From Peribacillus sp044761985 (GTDB taxonomy: Bacteria > Bacillota > Bacilli > Bacillales > DSM-1321): a DNA stretch of 64,000 nucleotides. The stretch covers positions 310,001 through 374,000 of the forward strand of contig NZ_JBIWDK010000001.1 of NCBI RefSeq assembly GCF_044761985.1, read 5' to 3'. The notes under the pieces were generated by a model that was not told the origin of the DNA, searched no databases, and worked only from the letters and a program-made list of their open reading frames with translations. Below, piece by piece: positions 1 to 7,389 of this stretch. A program made the translations under genes and the position numbers. The first letter of the stretch is position 1. Each line of letters starts with the position of its first letter.

Positions 1-74
1 CAGTGAAGGAACAATACCCTGACAAAGAATTAAAGGCAAACGAGCATACGGAAAGTTTTATTGAAAAGTGTTGA
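1..74 (+). CDS. ribT: 3' end of a ribT-like GNAT acetyltransferase gene (partial)
   Basis: The window opens inside a gene; only the last 23 codons are present, read in frame from base 3 to a TGA at 72-74. The tail ends in NEHTESFIEKC, which resembles the C-terminus of Bacillus RibT (NELTQSFFERC, from memory). RibT is a small GNAT-fold acetyltransferase encoded at the end of the riboflavin operon, next to the scpA region in B. subtilis. The assignment rests on this short tail and on position, so it is tentative. A strong hairpin follows directly. Confidence 0.5.
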   Translation, partial: VKEQYPDKELKANEHTESFIEKC

Positions 75-85
75 AAAACTTATCT

Positions 86-132
86 AATCAAAAATAGAGG
101 ATGCTCTCATGAGCGGTCCTCTATTTTTGATT
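86..132. terminator. Bidirectional terminator between convergent ribT-like gene and ypuF
   Basis: A perfect 16-bp inverted repeat (arms 86-101 and 117-132, beginning AATCAAAAATAGAGGA) has A-rich and T-rich outer ends, so it can terminate from both sides. The right arm lies inside the last codons of the minus-strand gene, whose stop codon is in the loop. Confidence 0.8.
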
Positions 133-643
133 TCCTTAAGGAAAGTTGTTTGGCCCTTTTCAAGATAACGTCAGAACGATCGCGTGTTAAATGTTTATCG
201 ACCAACCCTACATTCGTACAATCACTGTCCATGCACCACGTGTATCCTTTCTGTTTGCATAAGGTTTGGCAATGTGCAAGTAGTTCCGGGTCATTAATGG
301 GAAGATTAATGCTTCTATAGGGTTTTTTAAGCAACATTCGTTCATGTGTCTGTTGAAGCAAATCGAGCAGGGCTTCGGGATCAAGACCCAATTGTCGCAG
401 CTCGGCTTTTTTTAAATGAAGGTTGGATATGGCCTTTGCAAGAGTTCTTGTAGCCCCTGCATTATTGCCCCTGCGATCATGGTATAGGGCAACGGCGATT
501 TGAATCAGGCCGACCCAATGTGAATCACGTTCTTTAGGAGCTGTTTCTTTCCAATACTCTTCAAGTATTTCGTGACACTCAAAGTAATCTCGAGTTCCGT
601 GAAAATGGATGAGGAAAGAGAGATAGTCTTCAGGTAAATGCAA
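107..643 (-). CDS. ypuF: DUF309 family protein YpuF
   Basis: This 178-aa protein has the DUF309 signature near its N-terminus: HGTRDYFECHEILEEYW, then a helical HWVGLIQIAVALYHDRRGN segment and a ...LLLKKPYRSINLP tail. DUF309 proteins are small all-helical proteins of unknown biochemical role, and no function is assigned here. The start is a TTG at 643, chosen because an AAGGAGGGG ribosome-binding site sits about eight bases upstream. In B. subtilis, as I recall, ypuF reads in the same direction as scpA. Here it faces the ribT-like gene and is separated from scpA by a small spore-type gene, so it has probably been inverted. Family call is firm; function is open. Confidence 0.85.
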   Translation of the reverse strand: MHLPEDYLSFLIHFHGTRDYFECHEILEEYWKETAPKERDSHWVGLIQIAVALYHDRRGNNAGATRTLAKAISNLHLKKAELRQLGLDPEALLDLLQQTHERMLLKKPYRSINLPINDPELLAHCQTLCKQKGYTWCMDSDCTNVGLVDKHLTRDRSDVILKRAKQLSLRKSKIEDRS

Positions 644-760
644 TAATAACCCCTCCTTGTGCCTTATTTTCCCTTAGGTTAAGAAAGCTTTTTTAGACGA
701 TTACCGCTTTTTAAGTATAAATACCATAGTACCATAAAAAAATGTCCAGAAAAATAAGGA

Positions 761-785
761 AAGCTGATTGCTATGCAATCAGCTT
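761..785 (-). terminator. Terminator of the YjcZ-type gene
   Basis: A perfect 10-bp stem (AAGCTGATTG / CAATCAGCTT, arms 761-770 and 776-785) with a 5-nt loop lies just after the stop codon of the minus-strand small gene. Read on the minus strand it is followed by a T-rich run. Confidence 0.65.
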
Positions 786-802
786 GTGTCGTCAGTTTTC
801 AA

Positions 803-895
803 TTATAACCAAGAAGCACCGACGATAACTAATAAAATGAATAATACTACGATAAACGCAAATCCGCCACCAAAACCTCCTGCATTGCCACCCAT
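803..895 (-). CDS. YjcZ-family small sporulation protein
   Basis: A 30-codon gene: ATG at 893-895, TAA at 803-805. The protein is a glycine-rich start (MGGNAGGFGGGF) followed by one hydrophobic helix (AFIVVLFILLVIVGASW). This is the hallmark of the YjcZ/YhcN-like tiny membrane peptides made in sporulating Bacillus, which usually read GGGFALIVVLFILLIIVG. An almost perfect AAAGGAGGT ribosome-binding site lies seven bases upstream and a hairpin terminator follows, so it is a complete transcription unit. The peptide would insert in a membrane or the spore envelope; its biochemical role is unknown. It sits between ypuF and scpA, divergent from scpA. Confidence 0.85.
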   Translation of the reverse strand: MGGNAGGFGGGFAFIVVLFILLVIVGASWL

Positions 896-1112
896 ATAAG
901 TACCTCCTTTATTCTGCTTATCTTACATTCTTAGACTATGTTCATTTTATAAATATGATTGGGCAACGACCCAATTTAAAAAATCCGCATGAAAAAACTT
1001 TAAATCAAGCAGAGCTTTATTTGTAATGGATAAAGGGCCGGTAATCCTCTATACTTGATTAATGAAGAAATAGGCCAATTAAAGGCCAATTAGATTTAAA
1101 TGGGGTATTTTG

Positions 1113-1880
1113 ATGGGTTATAATATTAAAATTGATGCATTCGAAGGACCGATGGATTTACTCCTTCATTTGATAAACCGTCTAGAAATAGATATTTATG
1201 ATATCCCTATGGCTGATATCACAGAGCAATATTTAGGCTATATCCATACGATGCAGCATCTTGAATTAGATATTGCGAGCGAATATTTAGTCATGGCCGC
1301 TACTTTACTCGCCATCAAAAGTAAAATGTTGCTGCCTAAGCATGAAGATGAGCTATTGATGGATGAAGATGGGGAATTATTCGAAGAAGATCCTCGTGAC
1401 GAACTTGTAGAGAAACTATTGGAATATAAAAAGTATAAATCTGCAGCAGAAGAATTCAAAGAACTGGAAGAAGAACGGAACTTGATATTCACTAAACCGC
1501 CAAGTGATCTGTCTGAATATGTAAAAGAAACGGAAAGTGAATTGCAGGAGTTAAATGTTAGCCTTTACGATATGTTGGGTGCCTTGCAAAAGTTGCTTCG
1601 CCGGCAAAAGATTCAAAAGCCCCTTTATACAAAAGTGACGAAACAAGAGATTTCCATTGAAAAACGCATGGAAGAAATCATGGCAGACCTCCAAACGTTT
1701 AAAGGCAAGAAGAGCTTTTTTGATTTGTTTCCAGAGCCAGTCAAGGAGCATATAGTGATTACATTTTTAGCGGTATTGGAACTGATGAAATTAAATGAAA
1801 TTAAAGTTGAACAAGAAGATAATTTTTCGGAAATCATGATTGTAGCTAAGGAAGGTGTAGAACCAGTTGGAAGTTATTAA
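1113..1880 (+). CDS. scpA: Segregation and condensation protein A (kleisin)
   Basis: ScpA is the kleisin subunit of the bacterial SMC condensin; it bridges the SMC heads and binds an ScpB dimer to organise and segregate the chromosome. The 255-aa product shows the family N-terminus (KIDAFEGPMDLLLHLINRLEIDIYDIP), the ASEYLVMAATLLAIKSKMLLP helix that contacts SMC, an acidic middle and a C-terminal winged-helix segment. The start is taken as ATG 1113; a TTG immediately before it at 1110 is possible, and the ribosome-binding site is only a weak GGGG. The gene overlaps scpB by 14 bases, which implies translational coupling of the two partners. Confidence 0.96.
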   Translation: MGYNIKIDAFEGPMDLLLHLINRLEIDIYDIPMADITEQYLGYIHTMQHLELDIASEYLVMAATLLAIKSKMLLPKHEDELLMDEDGELFEEDPRDELVEKLLEYKKYKSAAEEFKELEEERNLIFTKPPSDLSEYVKETESELQELNVSLYDMLGALQKLLRRQKIQKPLYTKVTKQEISIEKRMEEIMADLQTFKGKKSFFDLFPEPVKEHIVITFLAVLELMKLNEIKVEQEDNFSEIMIVAKEGVEPVGSY

Positions 1881-2448
1881 TTGGAAAGGGATACTCGAGG
1901 CCCTTTTGTTTGCATCCGGAGATGAAGGTCTTTCCATCAAGCAAATTGCCTCAGTCCTTGAAATCACAGAATATCAAGCAACGGACATCATTGAAAGTTT
2001 AAAGGAAGACTATCTCACGGATACACGGGGGATTCAAATTATTGAAATAGCCGGTGTGTTCCAGCTGGCAACTAAGAAAGAACACTCCGATTATTTAAAG
2101 AAACTTGTGGAAACATCCAGTTCACAAGGGTTGACACAGGCAGCTTTGGAAACGTTGGCCATAATCGCCTATAAACAGCCGATTACGAGAGCGGAAATAG
2201 ATGAGATACGCGGAGTGAAAACAGACCGTCCGATTCATACGCTTGTTACGAAAGTTTTAATTAAAGAGGTCGGTAGAGCTGAAGGGTCTGGTCGCGCTTA
2301 TTTATACGGCACAACGAAAGAGTTTTTAGATTACTTCGGACTAAAATCCATAAACGAGTTGCCGCCACTTGCCGATAATACGGAAGAAAGCTTCGAAAAC
2401 GGAGAAGCTGATCTGTTTTTCGAGAACTTCCAAAAAACAATCGAATAA
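1867..2448 (+). CDS. scpB: Segregation and condensation protein B
   Basis: ScpB (193 aa) forms a dimer of tandem winged-helix domains that binds the centre of ScpA in the SMC condensin. The core QAALETLAIIAYKQPITRAEIDEIRGV and the GRAYLYGTTKEFLDYFGL stretch are diagnostic for the family. The gene starts at a TTG inside the end of scpA, with GGAAGGTG about nine bases upstream, so the two subunits are probably translated together. The C-terminal tail after residue 165 is acidic and variable, as usual in this family. Confidence 0.96.
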   Translation: MEVINWKGILEALLFASGDEGLSIKQIASVLEITEYQATDIIESLKEDYLTDTRGIQIIEIAGVFQLATKKEHSDYLKKLVETSSSQGLTQAALETLAIIAYKQPITRAEIDEIRGVKTDRPIHTLVTKVLIKEVGRAEGSGRAYLYGTTKEFLDYFGLKSINELPPLADNTEESFENGEADLFFENFQKTIE

Positions 2449-2506
2449 CAAATCCTCATGATTTTGTGATAATATAGAAAAAAATGGATGTTTGGAGGGG
2501 TTGCAG

Positions 2507-2920
2507 GTGCGCATTGTAGCGTGCAATGGGTATGCGCTTGAAAAAGAAAAATCAAATTCTCCCGAGGACTTCTTTAACCGTTCCACTGTCAAATACATAC
2601 AGGCCGGTGAAGAAAAGGTATTGAATGTATTGTATCTTCGTTACTTCGATGAGATGATCGCCCGTTGGACTCCATATTCTCAAAATCCCGTTTTCAAAAG
2701 CCTGACTAGAGATATCTATATGGCTGATATTATCGCTTTGATTTGTCTCATCAAAGAACCAAGTTTATCCAGCCGAAAGCGAATATATATAAATTCAGAA
2801 AAAGAGTTAGCAAGTTACTTTCTAAATATAAACTTTCCAAAACTAGAGGAAGTGTTTAGATCTATTGAACAAGCTAAACCATATGATATTAAAACATATT
2901 TAGACTTTTATCAATCATAA
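2507..2920 (+). CDS. Unrecognised 137-aa protein between scpB and ypuI
   Basis: I do not recognise this protein. The GTG at 2507 is the likely start because GGAGGGG lies at 2494-2500, six bases upstream; the upstream in-frame TTG codons fall in or beside that site. The product has no signal peptide, membrane segment or motif I can name. It is mixed helix and strand, with aromatic clusters (LNVLYLRYFDEMIARW, AKPYDIKTYLDFYQ), and looks like a soluble cytoplasmic protein. Base composition matches its neighbours. As I recall, scpB is followed closely by ypuI in B. subtilis, so this is an extra gene. A TGTGATAAT extended -10-like element at 2465-2473 could give it its own promoter. Confidence 0.7.
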   Translation: MRIVACNGYALEKEKSNSPEDFFNRSTVKYIQAGEEKVLNVLYLRYFDEMIARWTPYSQNPVFKSLTRDIYMADIIALICLIKEPSLSSRKRIYINSEKELASYFLNINFPKLEEVFRSIEQAKPYDIKTYLDFYQS

Positions 2921-2942
2921 TCATTATGAGGAGGGTTCACGG

Positions 2943-3431
2943 TTGGGGAATACATTGGTAAAATCACAGCTTGAGGATGTAAAAAGCTTTTTAGAAACGA
3001 CAGTGGCTCAGCTAGAGGAGTTTCTGAATGAAACGACTTATTCTAAGTTGCAACAGGAAAAAAATGGTGAAGAAAGCTATTATAAAGGAATTCTCTCTAG
3101 TTTAAGAAGAATGCTTGTAAGTTGTGAAGAGGGTTTGGAAGCATGTCAAATCGTTCTTAAAAATGAGGTTTTTAATAAAGCTGCTGCGGAAAAGACGCTT
3201 TATAGAGTGTATCATCAATGTATCGAAGAGTACTTTTCACCAAAATCGGACCGATGGTTTGAAGACAGTCGTTCAGCTTATACAGGGAAAAACTCCATCA
3301 AGTTCCATCAAACGGTACCGGATAGTATCATCACCATTCTTAAGACCGTAGAGAGTGGATTCCAGAACATGCGTGAAGAATTGGAGTTTTACGAAACCGA
3401 TTATCGAACTAAGATGTTGCAATCTCGATAA
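2943..3431 (+). CDS. ypuI: DUF3907 family protein YpuI
   Basis: This 162-aa protein matches YpuI: the N-terminus GNTLVKSQLEDVKSFLE and the later YHQCIEEYFSPKSDRWFEDSR are typical of DUF3907. The family is confined to Bacillales, has no known activity, and is predicted to be soluble and largely helical. Start TTG 2943 follows GGAGGG by seven bases. A clear terminator follows the stop codon. In B. subtilis ypuI precedes dacB; here the sodF-ahpC-ahpF-like block lies between them. Confidence 0.85.
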   Translation: MGNTLVKSQLEDVKSFLETTVAQLEEFLNETTYSKLQQEKNGEESYYKGILSSLRRMLVSCEEGLEACQIVLKNEVFNKAAAEKTLYRVYHQCIEEYFSPKSDRWFEDSRSAYTGKNSIKFHQTVPDSIITILKTVESGFQNMREELEFYETDYRTKMLQSR

Positions 3432-3433
3432 GG

Positions 3434-3468
3434 AAACAGCAGGGCCTAATAGCCTTGCTGTTTTTTTG
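3434..3468 (+). terminator. Rho-independent terminator after ypuI
   Basis: AAACAGCA-GGC pairs with GCC-TGCTGTTT (arms 3434-3445 and 3452-3463), followed by a run of seven T residues. Confidence 0.85.
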
Positions 3469-3542
3469 TTAATGGTCTTTTCTTTTATTTGGAGCATAAA
3501 ATGGGTTGATGTCTTATTTGAGATTTTTGGAGGGTGTGCTTA

Positions 3543-4421
3543 TTGGATATAAGACAGTATGTGACGGATGTCAGTGAATGGATCGAACAAATGATGGGGT
3601 ACATGGAGAGTATTGATATTAAGGACCGACGAATGATAGCAAATATGGAACAGCTTTCACGATGGACAAAGACATTGGAAACCGGAGATATAGATAATGA
3701 AGAACTACAAAAGATTGAAGAAGAAATAAACAGGATTTATAGAGAAATCAAAGAAAGGGCAAATGGGTTCCAATCTCAGAACGAAACAGAGGGATCTGTA
3801 GGTATCGGGAAACATACGCTTCCCCCCTTGCCATATTCATACGATGCACTTGAACCAATCATTTCGGCAGAAATTATGCGCTTGCATCATGATAAGCATC
3901 ACCAAACATATGTGGATGGTTTGAATAAAGCGGAGTTAATGATGAAAAAGGCAAGAGAATCCAATGATTTTTCACTTTTGAAACATTGGGAAAGAGAGGC
4001 GGCATTCCATGGTTCCGGACATTATCTGCATACATTATTTTGGGAAGGCATGATGCCCGGAGGTGGAGGTCAGCCGAAGGGAGATCTCCTTAAACAGATT
4101 GAGAGAGACTTTGGAAGTTTCGAGGCTTTTAAAAGTCACTTCAGCGAAGCGGCCAAACAGGTGGAAGGCGTTGGCTGGGCCATTTTAGTCTGGGTTCCCC
4201 GATCACGTAGGTTAGAGATCCTTCAATCTGAGCGACATATGATTTTGACACAATGGGATACCATCCCTGTCCTTGTTCTGGATGTCTGGGAACATGCTTA
4301 TTATCTTCAATATAAGAACAATAGGGCAGCCTATGTAAAAAAATGGTGGAATGTCATAAATTGGCCGCAAACCACATTACGGTTCAATAAAGCAAAAAGA
4401 CTGATTTGGAAACAACAATGA
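3543..4421 (+). CDS. sodF: Iron/manganese-type superoxide dismutase with N-terminal extension (SodF-like)
   Basis: The C-terminal two thirds (from about residue 88) are a complete Fe/Mn superoxide dismutase, which converts superoxide to oxygen and peroxide. Probable metal ligands are H115 (LHHDKHHQTYV), H163 (HTLFWEGM), D247 and H251 (DVWEHAYYLQY). Residues 1-87 are a charged, helical, coiled-coil-like extension, as in B. subtilis SodF. At the position of the metal-tuning glutamine of Mn enzymes this protein has H232, which also occurs in some Fe enzymes, so iron is the likelier metal (inference). TTG 3543 is the preferred start, eight bases after GGAGGG. It stands upstream of ahpC, forming a superoxide-to-peroxide detoxification cluster. 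Confidence 0.88.
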   Translation: MDIRQYVTDVSEWIEQMMGYMESIDIKDRRMIANMEQLSRWTKTLETGDIDNEELQKIEEEINRIYREIKERANGFQSQNETEGSVGIGKHTLPPLPYSYDALEPIISAEIMRLHHDKHHQTYVDGLNKAELMMKKARESNDFSLLKHWEREAAFHGSGHYLHTLFWEGMMPGGGGQPKGDLLKQIERDFGSFEAFKSHFSEAAKQVEGVGWAILVWVPRSRRLEILQSERHMILTQWDTIPVLVLDVWEHAYYLQYKNNRAAYVKKWWNVINWPQTTLRFNKAKRLIWKQQ

Positions 4422-4459
4422 ATAGTAAATGAGTTCTCGCGAAAAGATAGGAAGGGATG

Positions 4460-4487
4460 GATGGGGCCATAGTGGTTCCATCTTTTT
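4460..4487 (+). terminator. Terminator after sodF
   Basis: A 10-bp stem with two G-T pairs (arms 4460-4469 and 4473-4482, GATGGGGCCA / TGGTTCCATC), a 3-nt loop and a run of five T residues. Confidence 0.8.
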
Positions 4488-4780
4488 CGTTTAGATTATT
4501 TTCGGGGGTATGAAAAGTATGGAAAAATGACAGGAAGAGGAAATCAGGGACCGAAAGGGAGTGAATACTTCAGGTGAATATTCTCAATTGTAAATTATTG
4601 TTATTAGAATTAGGGCGTGATATTTCTTCTAAAATAATTTTATATTTTTCATATTAGTTCTTGATATAGTAATGTGGGTATGTTAAATAGACCATTCATA
4701 GGGATTATAACTTGTTTTTATGTATATTAGTATAAAGTTGTGTCGAAAATGTGAACATGACAATTATTAAGTTATATTTA

Positions 4781-4811
4781 TTGACTAGTTACTAAATAAT
4801 AATTATTATAA
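4781..4811 (+). promoter_or_regulatory. ahpC promoter overlapped by a PerR box
   Basis: TTGACT (4781-4786) and TATTAT (4804-4809) are spaced by 17 bp. The -10 lies inside TAATAATTATTATAA (4797-4811), which matches the PerR consensus TTATAATNATTATAA at all but one position. PerR is the metal-dependent peroxide-sensing repressor of B. subtilis ahpCF, so peroxide-inducible control is expected. The rest of 4422-4780 is AT-rich and shows no gene beyond the sodF terminator. Confidence 0.8.
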
Positions 4812-4850
4812 ACAGGAAGCAAAAAATATTTTTTCTGGAGGAATAATAAT

Positions 4851-5414
4851 ATGTCATTAATTAATAAACAAGTTGAAGATTTTAAAGTTCAAGCATACCA
4901 ATCAGGAGAGTTCAAAGAAGTGACACTAGAAGATGTAAAAGGAAAATGGGCTGTATTCTTCTTCTATCCAGCTGACTTTTCATTCGTATGTCCAACAGAA
5001 TTAGCTGATCTTCAAGATAACTATGAAACATTCAAAGAAATCGGTTGTGAAGTTTACTCGGTTTCAACTGATTCTCATTTCAGCCATAAAGGATGGGCAG
5101 ATGCTACTGATACAATCGGTAAAATCGAATACCCAATGCTAGCAGATCCAGCACTAGCTCTATCTCGTCAATTTGGAGTATTAGTCGAAGAAGATGGCGT
5201 AGCTTTACGTGGTACTTTCATCGTAAATCCAGAAGGCCAAATCAAATCATATGAAGTGAATGACATGGGAATCGGCCGTAATGCTGAAGAACTTATTAGA
5301 AAAGTTCAAGCTGCACAATTCGTAGCAGAACATGGAGATAAAGTTTGCCCTGCTAAATGGACTCCAGGTGAAGATACATTAGAGCCAAGCTTTGACCTAG
5401 TAGGAAAACTTTAA
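4851..5414 (+). CDS. ahpC: Alkyl hydroperoxide reductase subunit C (2-Cys peroxiredoxin)
   Basis: AhpC reduces hydrogen peroxide and organic peroxides in the cytoplasm. The 187-aa product is full length for the family. The peroxidatic cysteine is C47 in DFSFVCPTE and the resolving cysteine is C166 in GDKVCPAKW, so it is a typical two-cysteine decameric peroxiredoxin. ATG 4851 follows CTGGAGGAAT. Codon use is biased toward highly expressed genes compared with sodF. A PerR-type operator covers its promoter. The electron donor is most likely the flavoprotein encoded next door, which is reached through a palindrome and a hairpin in the intergenic region. Confidence 0.97.
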   Translation: MSLINKQVEDFKVQAYQSGEFKEVTLEDVKGKWAVFFFYPADFSFVCPTELADLQDNYETFKEIGCEVYSVSTDSHFSHKGWADATDTIGKIEYPMLADPALALSRQFGVLVEEDGVALRGTFIVNPEGQIKSYEVNDMGIGRNAEELIRKVQAAQFVAEHGDKVCPAKWTPGEDTLEPSFDLVGKL

Positions 5415-5435
5415 TTTTAGGATATTTCCCTATAC

Positions 5436-5457
5436 ATATATCAACTAGTTGATATAT
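5436..5457. repeat. 22-bp perfect palindrome between ahpC and the AhpF-like gene
   Basis: Each half reads ATATATCAACT from the outside to the centre between bases 5446 and 5447. The two halves match exactly with no spacer. It lies 21 bases after the ahpC stop codon. It could be an operator for a dimeric regulator or the top of an RNA hairpin. It is not a PerR box. Confidence 0.7.
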
Positions 5458-5472
5458 AAAACAGCTATGATT

Positions 5473-5508
5473 GACAAAAGGCACTTACTTCAATAAGTGC
5501 CTTTTGTC
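5473..5508 (+). terminator. Intercistronic hairpin after ahpC
   Basis: A perfect 15-bp stem (arms 5473-5487 and 5494-5508, beginning GACAAAAGGCACTTA) with a 6-nt loop. The T tract after it is short (CCTTTAAAAA), so it may act as a partial terminator or mRNA-stabilising structure. That would give more ahpC than reductase message. Confidence 0.65.
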
Positions 5509-5548
5509 CTTTAAAAATAAAATTTTTTAAACAGCAAGGAGATCAACT

Positions 5549-7198
5549 ATGGAAAAAATATATGATTTATTGATTATCGGGGGAGGGCCAGCAGGTCTTT
5601 CTGCGGGAGTTTATGCAGGTCGAGCAAAATTAAAAACGATCATCCTTGAAAAAGGAACTGGCGGTGGGCAAGCAGCCACCACTTCAGAAATAGCTAACTA
5701 TCCTGGTATTCGCAACATCTCAGGTCCAAAGCTAGTGGAGGAAATGAAACTTCAAAACGAAGATTTTGGTGTGGAGTTCGCTAAATCAGATGTAACCGGC
5801 GTAGATTTCTCTGGGGAAGTAAAAATCGTAAAAACGCTTAGTGGGGACTATCATGCACGCGCTGTAATCATTGCAACGGGCGCCACCCCAAGAAAACTTG
5901 GGTTTCCAGGAGAAGAAGAATTCACTGGCCGAGGCGTAGCGTATTGTTCAACCTGTGATGGAGAGTTCTTTGAAGGCTTGGAAGTTTTCGTCATTGGAGC
6001 AGGATATGCAGCGGCTGAAGAAGCCATTTTCCTTACTCGCTTTGCAACAAAAGTAACCATTATCGCCCGCGAATCAGCCTTCTCATGTGCCCCTTCCATT
6101 GTCGATAAAGTAATGGCCAATGAGAAAATCGAGGTCAAATTCAATACAGAGATTCTTGGTGCTTATGGCGACGGCATGATTCAACGTGCCCGCTTCATCA
6201 ATAACGTAACAAAAGAAGAGTGGGAATATGAAGCGAAGGAAGAAGACAGTACATTTGGCATTTTCGTGTTCATTGGTTATCAACCTCAAACGGCCATTTT
6301 CCAAGGCCATATTGAAATGGACCGTGCTGGCTATATCCTAACTGACGATGATATGAACACAAATATAAAGGGTGTTTACGCAGCAGGTGACTTGAGACCG
6401 AAGTCCTTGCGTCAGATCATTACAGCAGTATCTGATGGAGCGATAGCCGCTACGGATGCGGGTAAATATGTTGCAGAAGAAAAAGACCGCTTAGGCATTA
6501 AAGATGAGCCGGTAGTGGAAGAAAAGAAAGAGGAAAAGAAAAAAGCTGCTGCACCAGCAGGTAAGAGCTCCTTACTGAGCGATACGTTAAGAGGCCAACT
6601 AAAAGGAATCTTCGATAAGATGGAGAATGACGTGACCTTAGTATCAATCGTGGATGAAAGCCTACCCAAATCGGTAGAATTACGTGACTTCTTATTAGAT
6701 GTTGCAGAATTAGGGGACAAGCTTCATCTTGAGCTATATAATAAAGGTGAAAACAAAGGTATGGAAGAAAAAGTGAATGCCGATAAATTCCCTGTAGTCT
6801 CCCTGTTAAATTCGAATGGGGAATACAGTGGGGTCAAATATCACGGTGTACCAGGCGGACATGAACTAAACTCCTTCATTTTAGCTATCTACAATCTTGC
6901 TGGTCCGGGTCAAGCGATGGATGCTGCTGTTCGGGATTCAATCAAATCAATTAGCAAGAAGACAAATATTAAAGTCATGGTATCTTTAGCGTGCCACTTC
7001 TGTCCTGACGTTGTAGTTGGAGCACAAAGAATCGCCATTGAAAATCCTAATGTTGAAGCTGAGATGGTCGACATCAGTAATTTCCAAGACATTAAGAAAA
7101 AGTATAAAGTTATGAGTGTTCCGGCTATGATCATCAATGATGAGGAAGTAGTGTTCGGAGCGAAGAAGATCGATGAAATTGCTGCTTTATTAGTTTAA
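5549..7198 (+). CDS. AhpF-like FAD-dependent peroxiredoxin reductase with permuted domain order
   Basis: Residues 1-310 are a thioredoxin-reductase-type FAD/NAD(P)H module: the FAD motif IIGGGPAGLSAGVYAG at 9-24, the redox pair CSTC at 133-136, the nucleotide motif GAGYAAAEEA at 150-159 and a C-terminal FAD motif GVYAAGD. A Lys/Glu/Ala-rich linker spans 323-340. Residues 342-549 are a tandem thioredoxin-fold unit with ACHFCPDVV (CxxC at 482-485), like the N-terminal domain of canonical AhpF. The same parts are therefore present in the opposite order from AhpF. It presumably passes electrons from NAD(P)H to AhpC; the usual NADPH HRR motif is replaced by ARESAF, so NADH is possible. Start ATG 5549 follows AAGGAGAT. 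Confidence 0.85.
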   Translation: MEKIYDLLIIGGGPAGLSAGVYAGRAKLKTIILEKGTGGGQAATTSEIANYPGIRNISGPKLVEEMKLQNEDFGVEFAKSDVTGVDFSGEVKIVKTLSGDYHARAVIIATGATPRKLGFPGEEEFTGRGVAYCSTCDGEFFEGLEVFVIGAGYAAAEEAIFLTRFATKVTIIARESAFSCAPSIVDKVMANEKIEVKFNTEILGAYGDGMIQRARFINNVTKEEWEYEAKEEDSTFGIFVFIGYQPQTAIFQGHIEMDRAGYILTDDDMNTNIKGVYAAGDLRPKSLRQIITAVSDGAIAATDAGKYVAEEKDRLGIKDEPVVEEKKEEKKKAAAPAGKSSLLSDTLRGQLKGIFDKMENDVTLVSIVDESLPKSVELRDFLLDVAELGDKLHLELYNKGENKGMEEKVNADKFPVVSLLNSNGEYSGVKYHGVPGGHELNSFILAIYNLAGPGQAMDAAVRDSIKSISKKTNIKVMVSLACHFCPDVVVGAQRIAIENPNVEAEMVDISNFQDIKKKYKVMSVPAMIINDEEVVFGAKKIDEIAALLV

Positions 7199-7204
7199 TA
7201 GATG

Positions 7205-7250
7205 AAAAACCGATGGATGGACATAACATGTCTGTTCATCGGTTTTTTTT
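7205..7250 (+). terminator. Terminator after the AhpF-like gene
   Basis: Arms AAAAACCGATG (7205-7215) and CATCGGTTTTT (7237-7247), an inner GACA/TGTC pair, and an eight-T run. Confidence 0.85.
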
Positions 7251-7326
7251 CGTTTTTTTGTACCTTAACCTAATTGAATTATGCTTGTAACCTTCCTATT
7301 ATCTTTAAAGACCTTCGATTATTTAA

Positions 7327-7354
7327 TCATAACCCTTGTCCATTTGCATAAACT
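7327..7354 (+). promoter_or_regulatory. Candidate sigma-E promoter of dacB
   Basis: TCATAAC (7327-7333) and CATAAACT (7347-7354), 13 bp apart, resemble the sigma-E consensus (ATA-type -35, CATACANT -10). dacB of B. subtilis is transcribed by sigma-E in the mother cell, which supports the assignment. A short ACTTGT/ACAAGT hairpin overlaps the expected start of transcription. Confidence 0.5.
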
Positions 7355-7389
7355 TGTACAAAAACAAGTAAAGAAACGGGAGGGCACTC

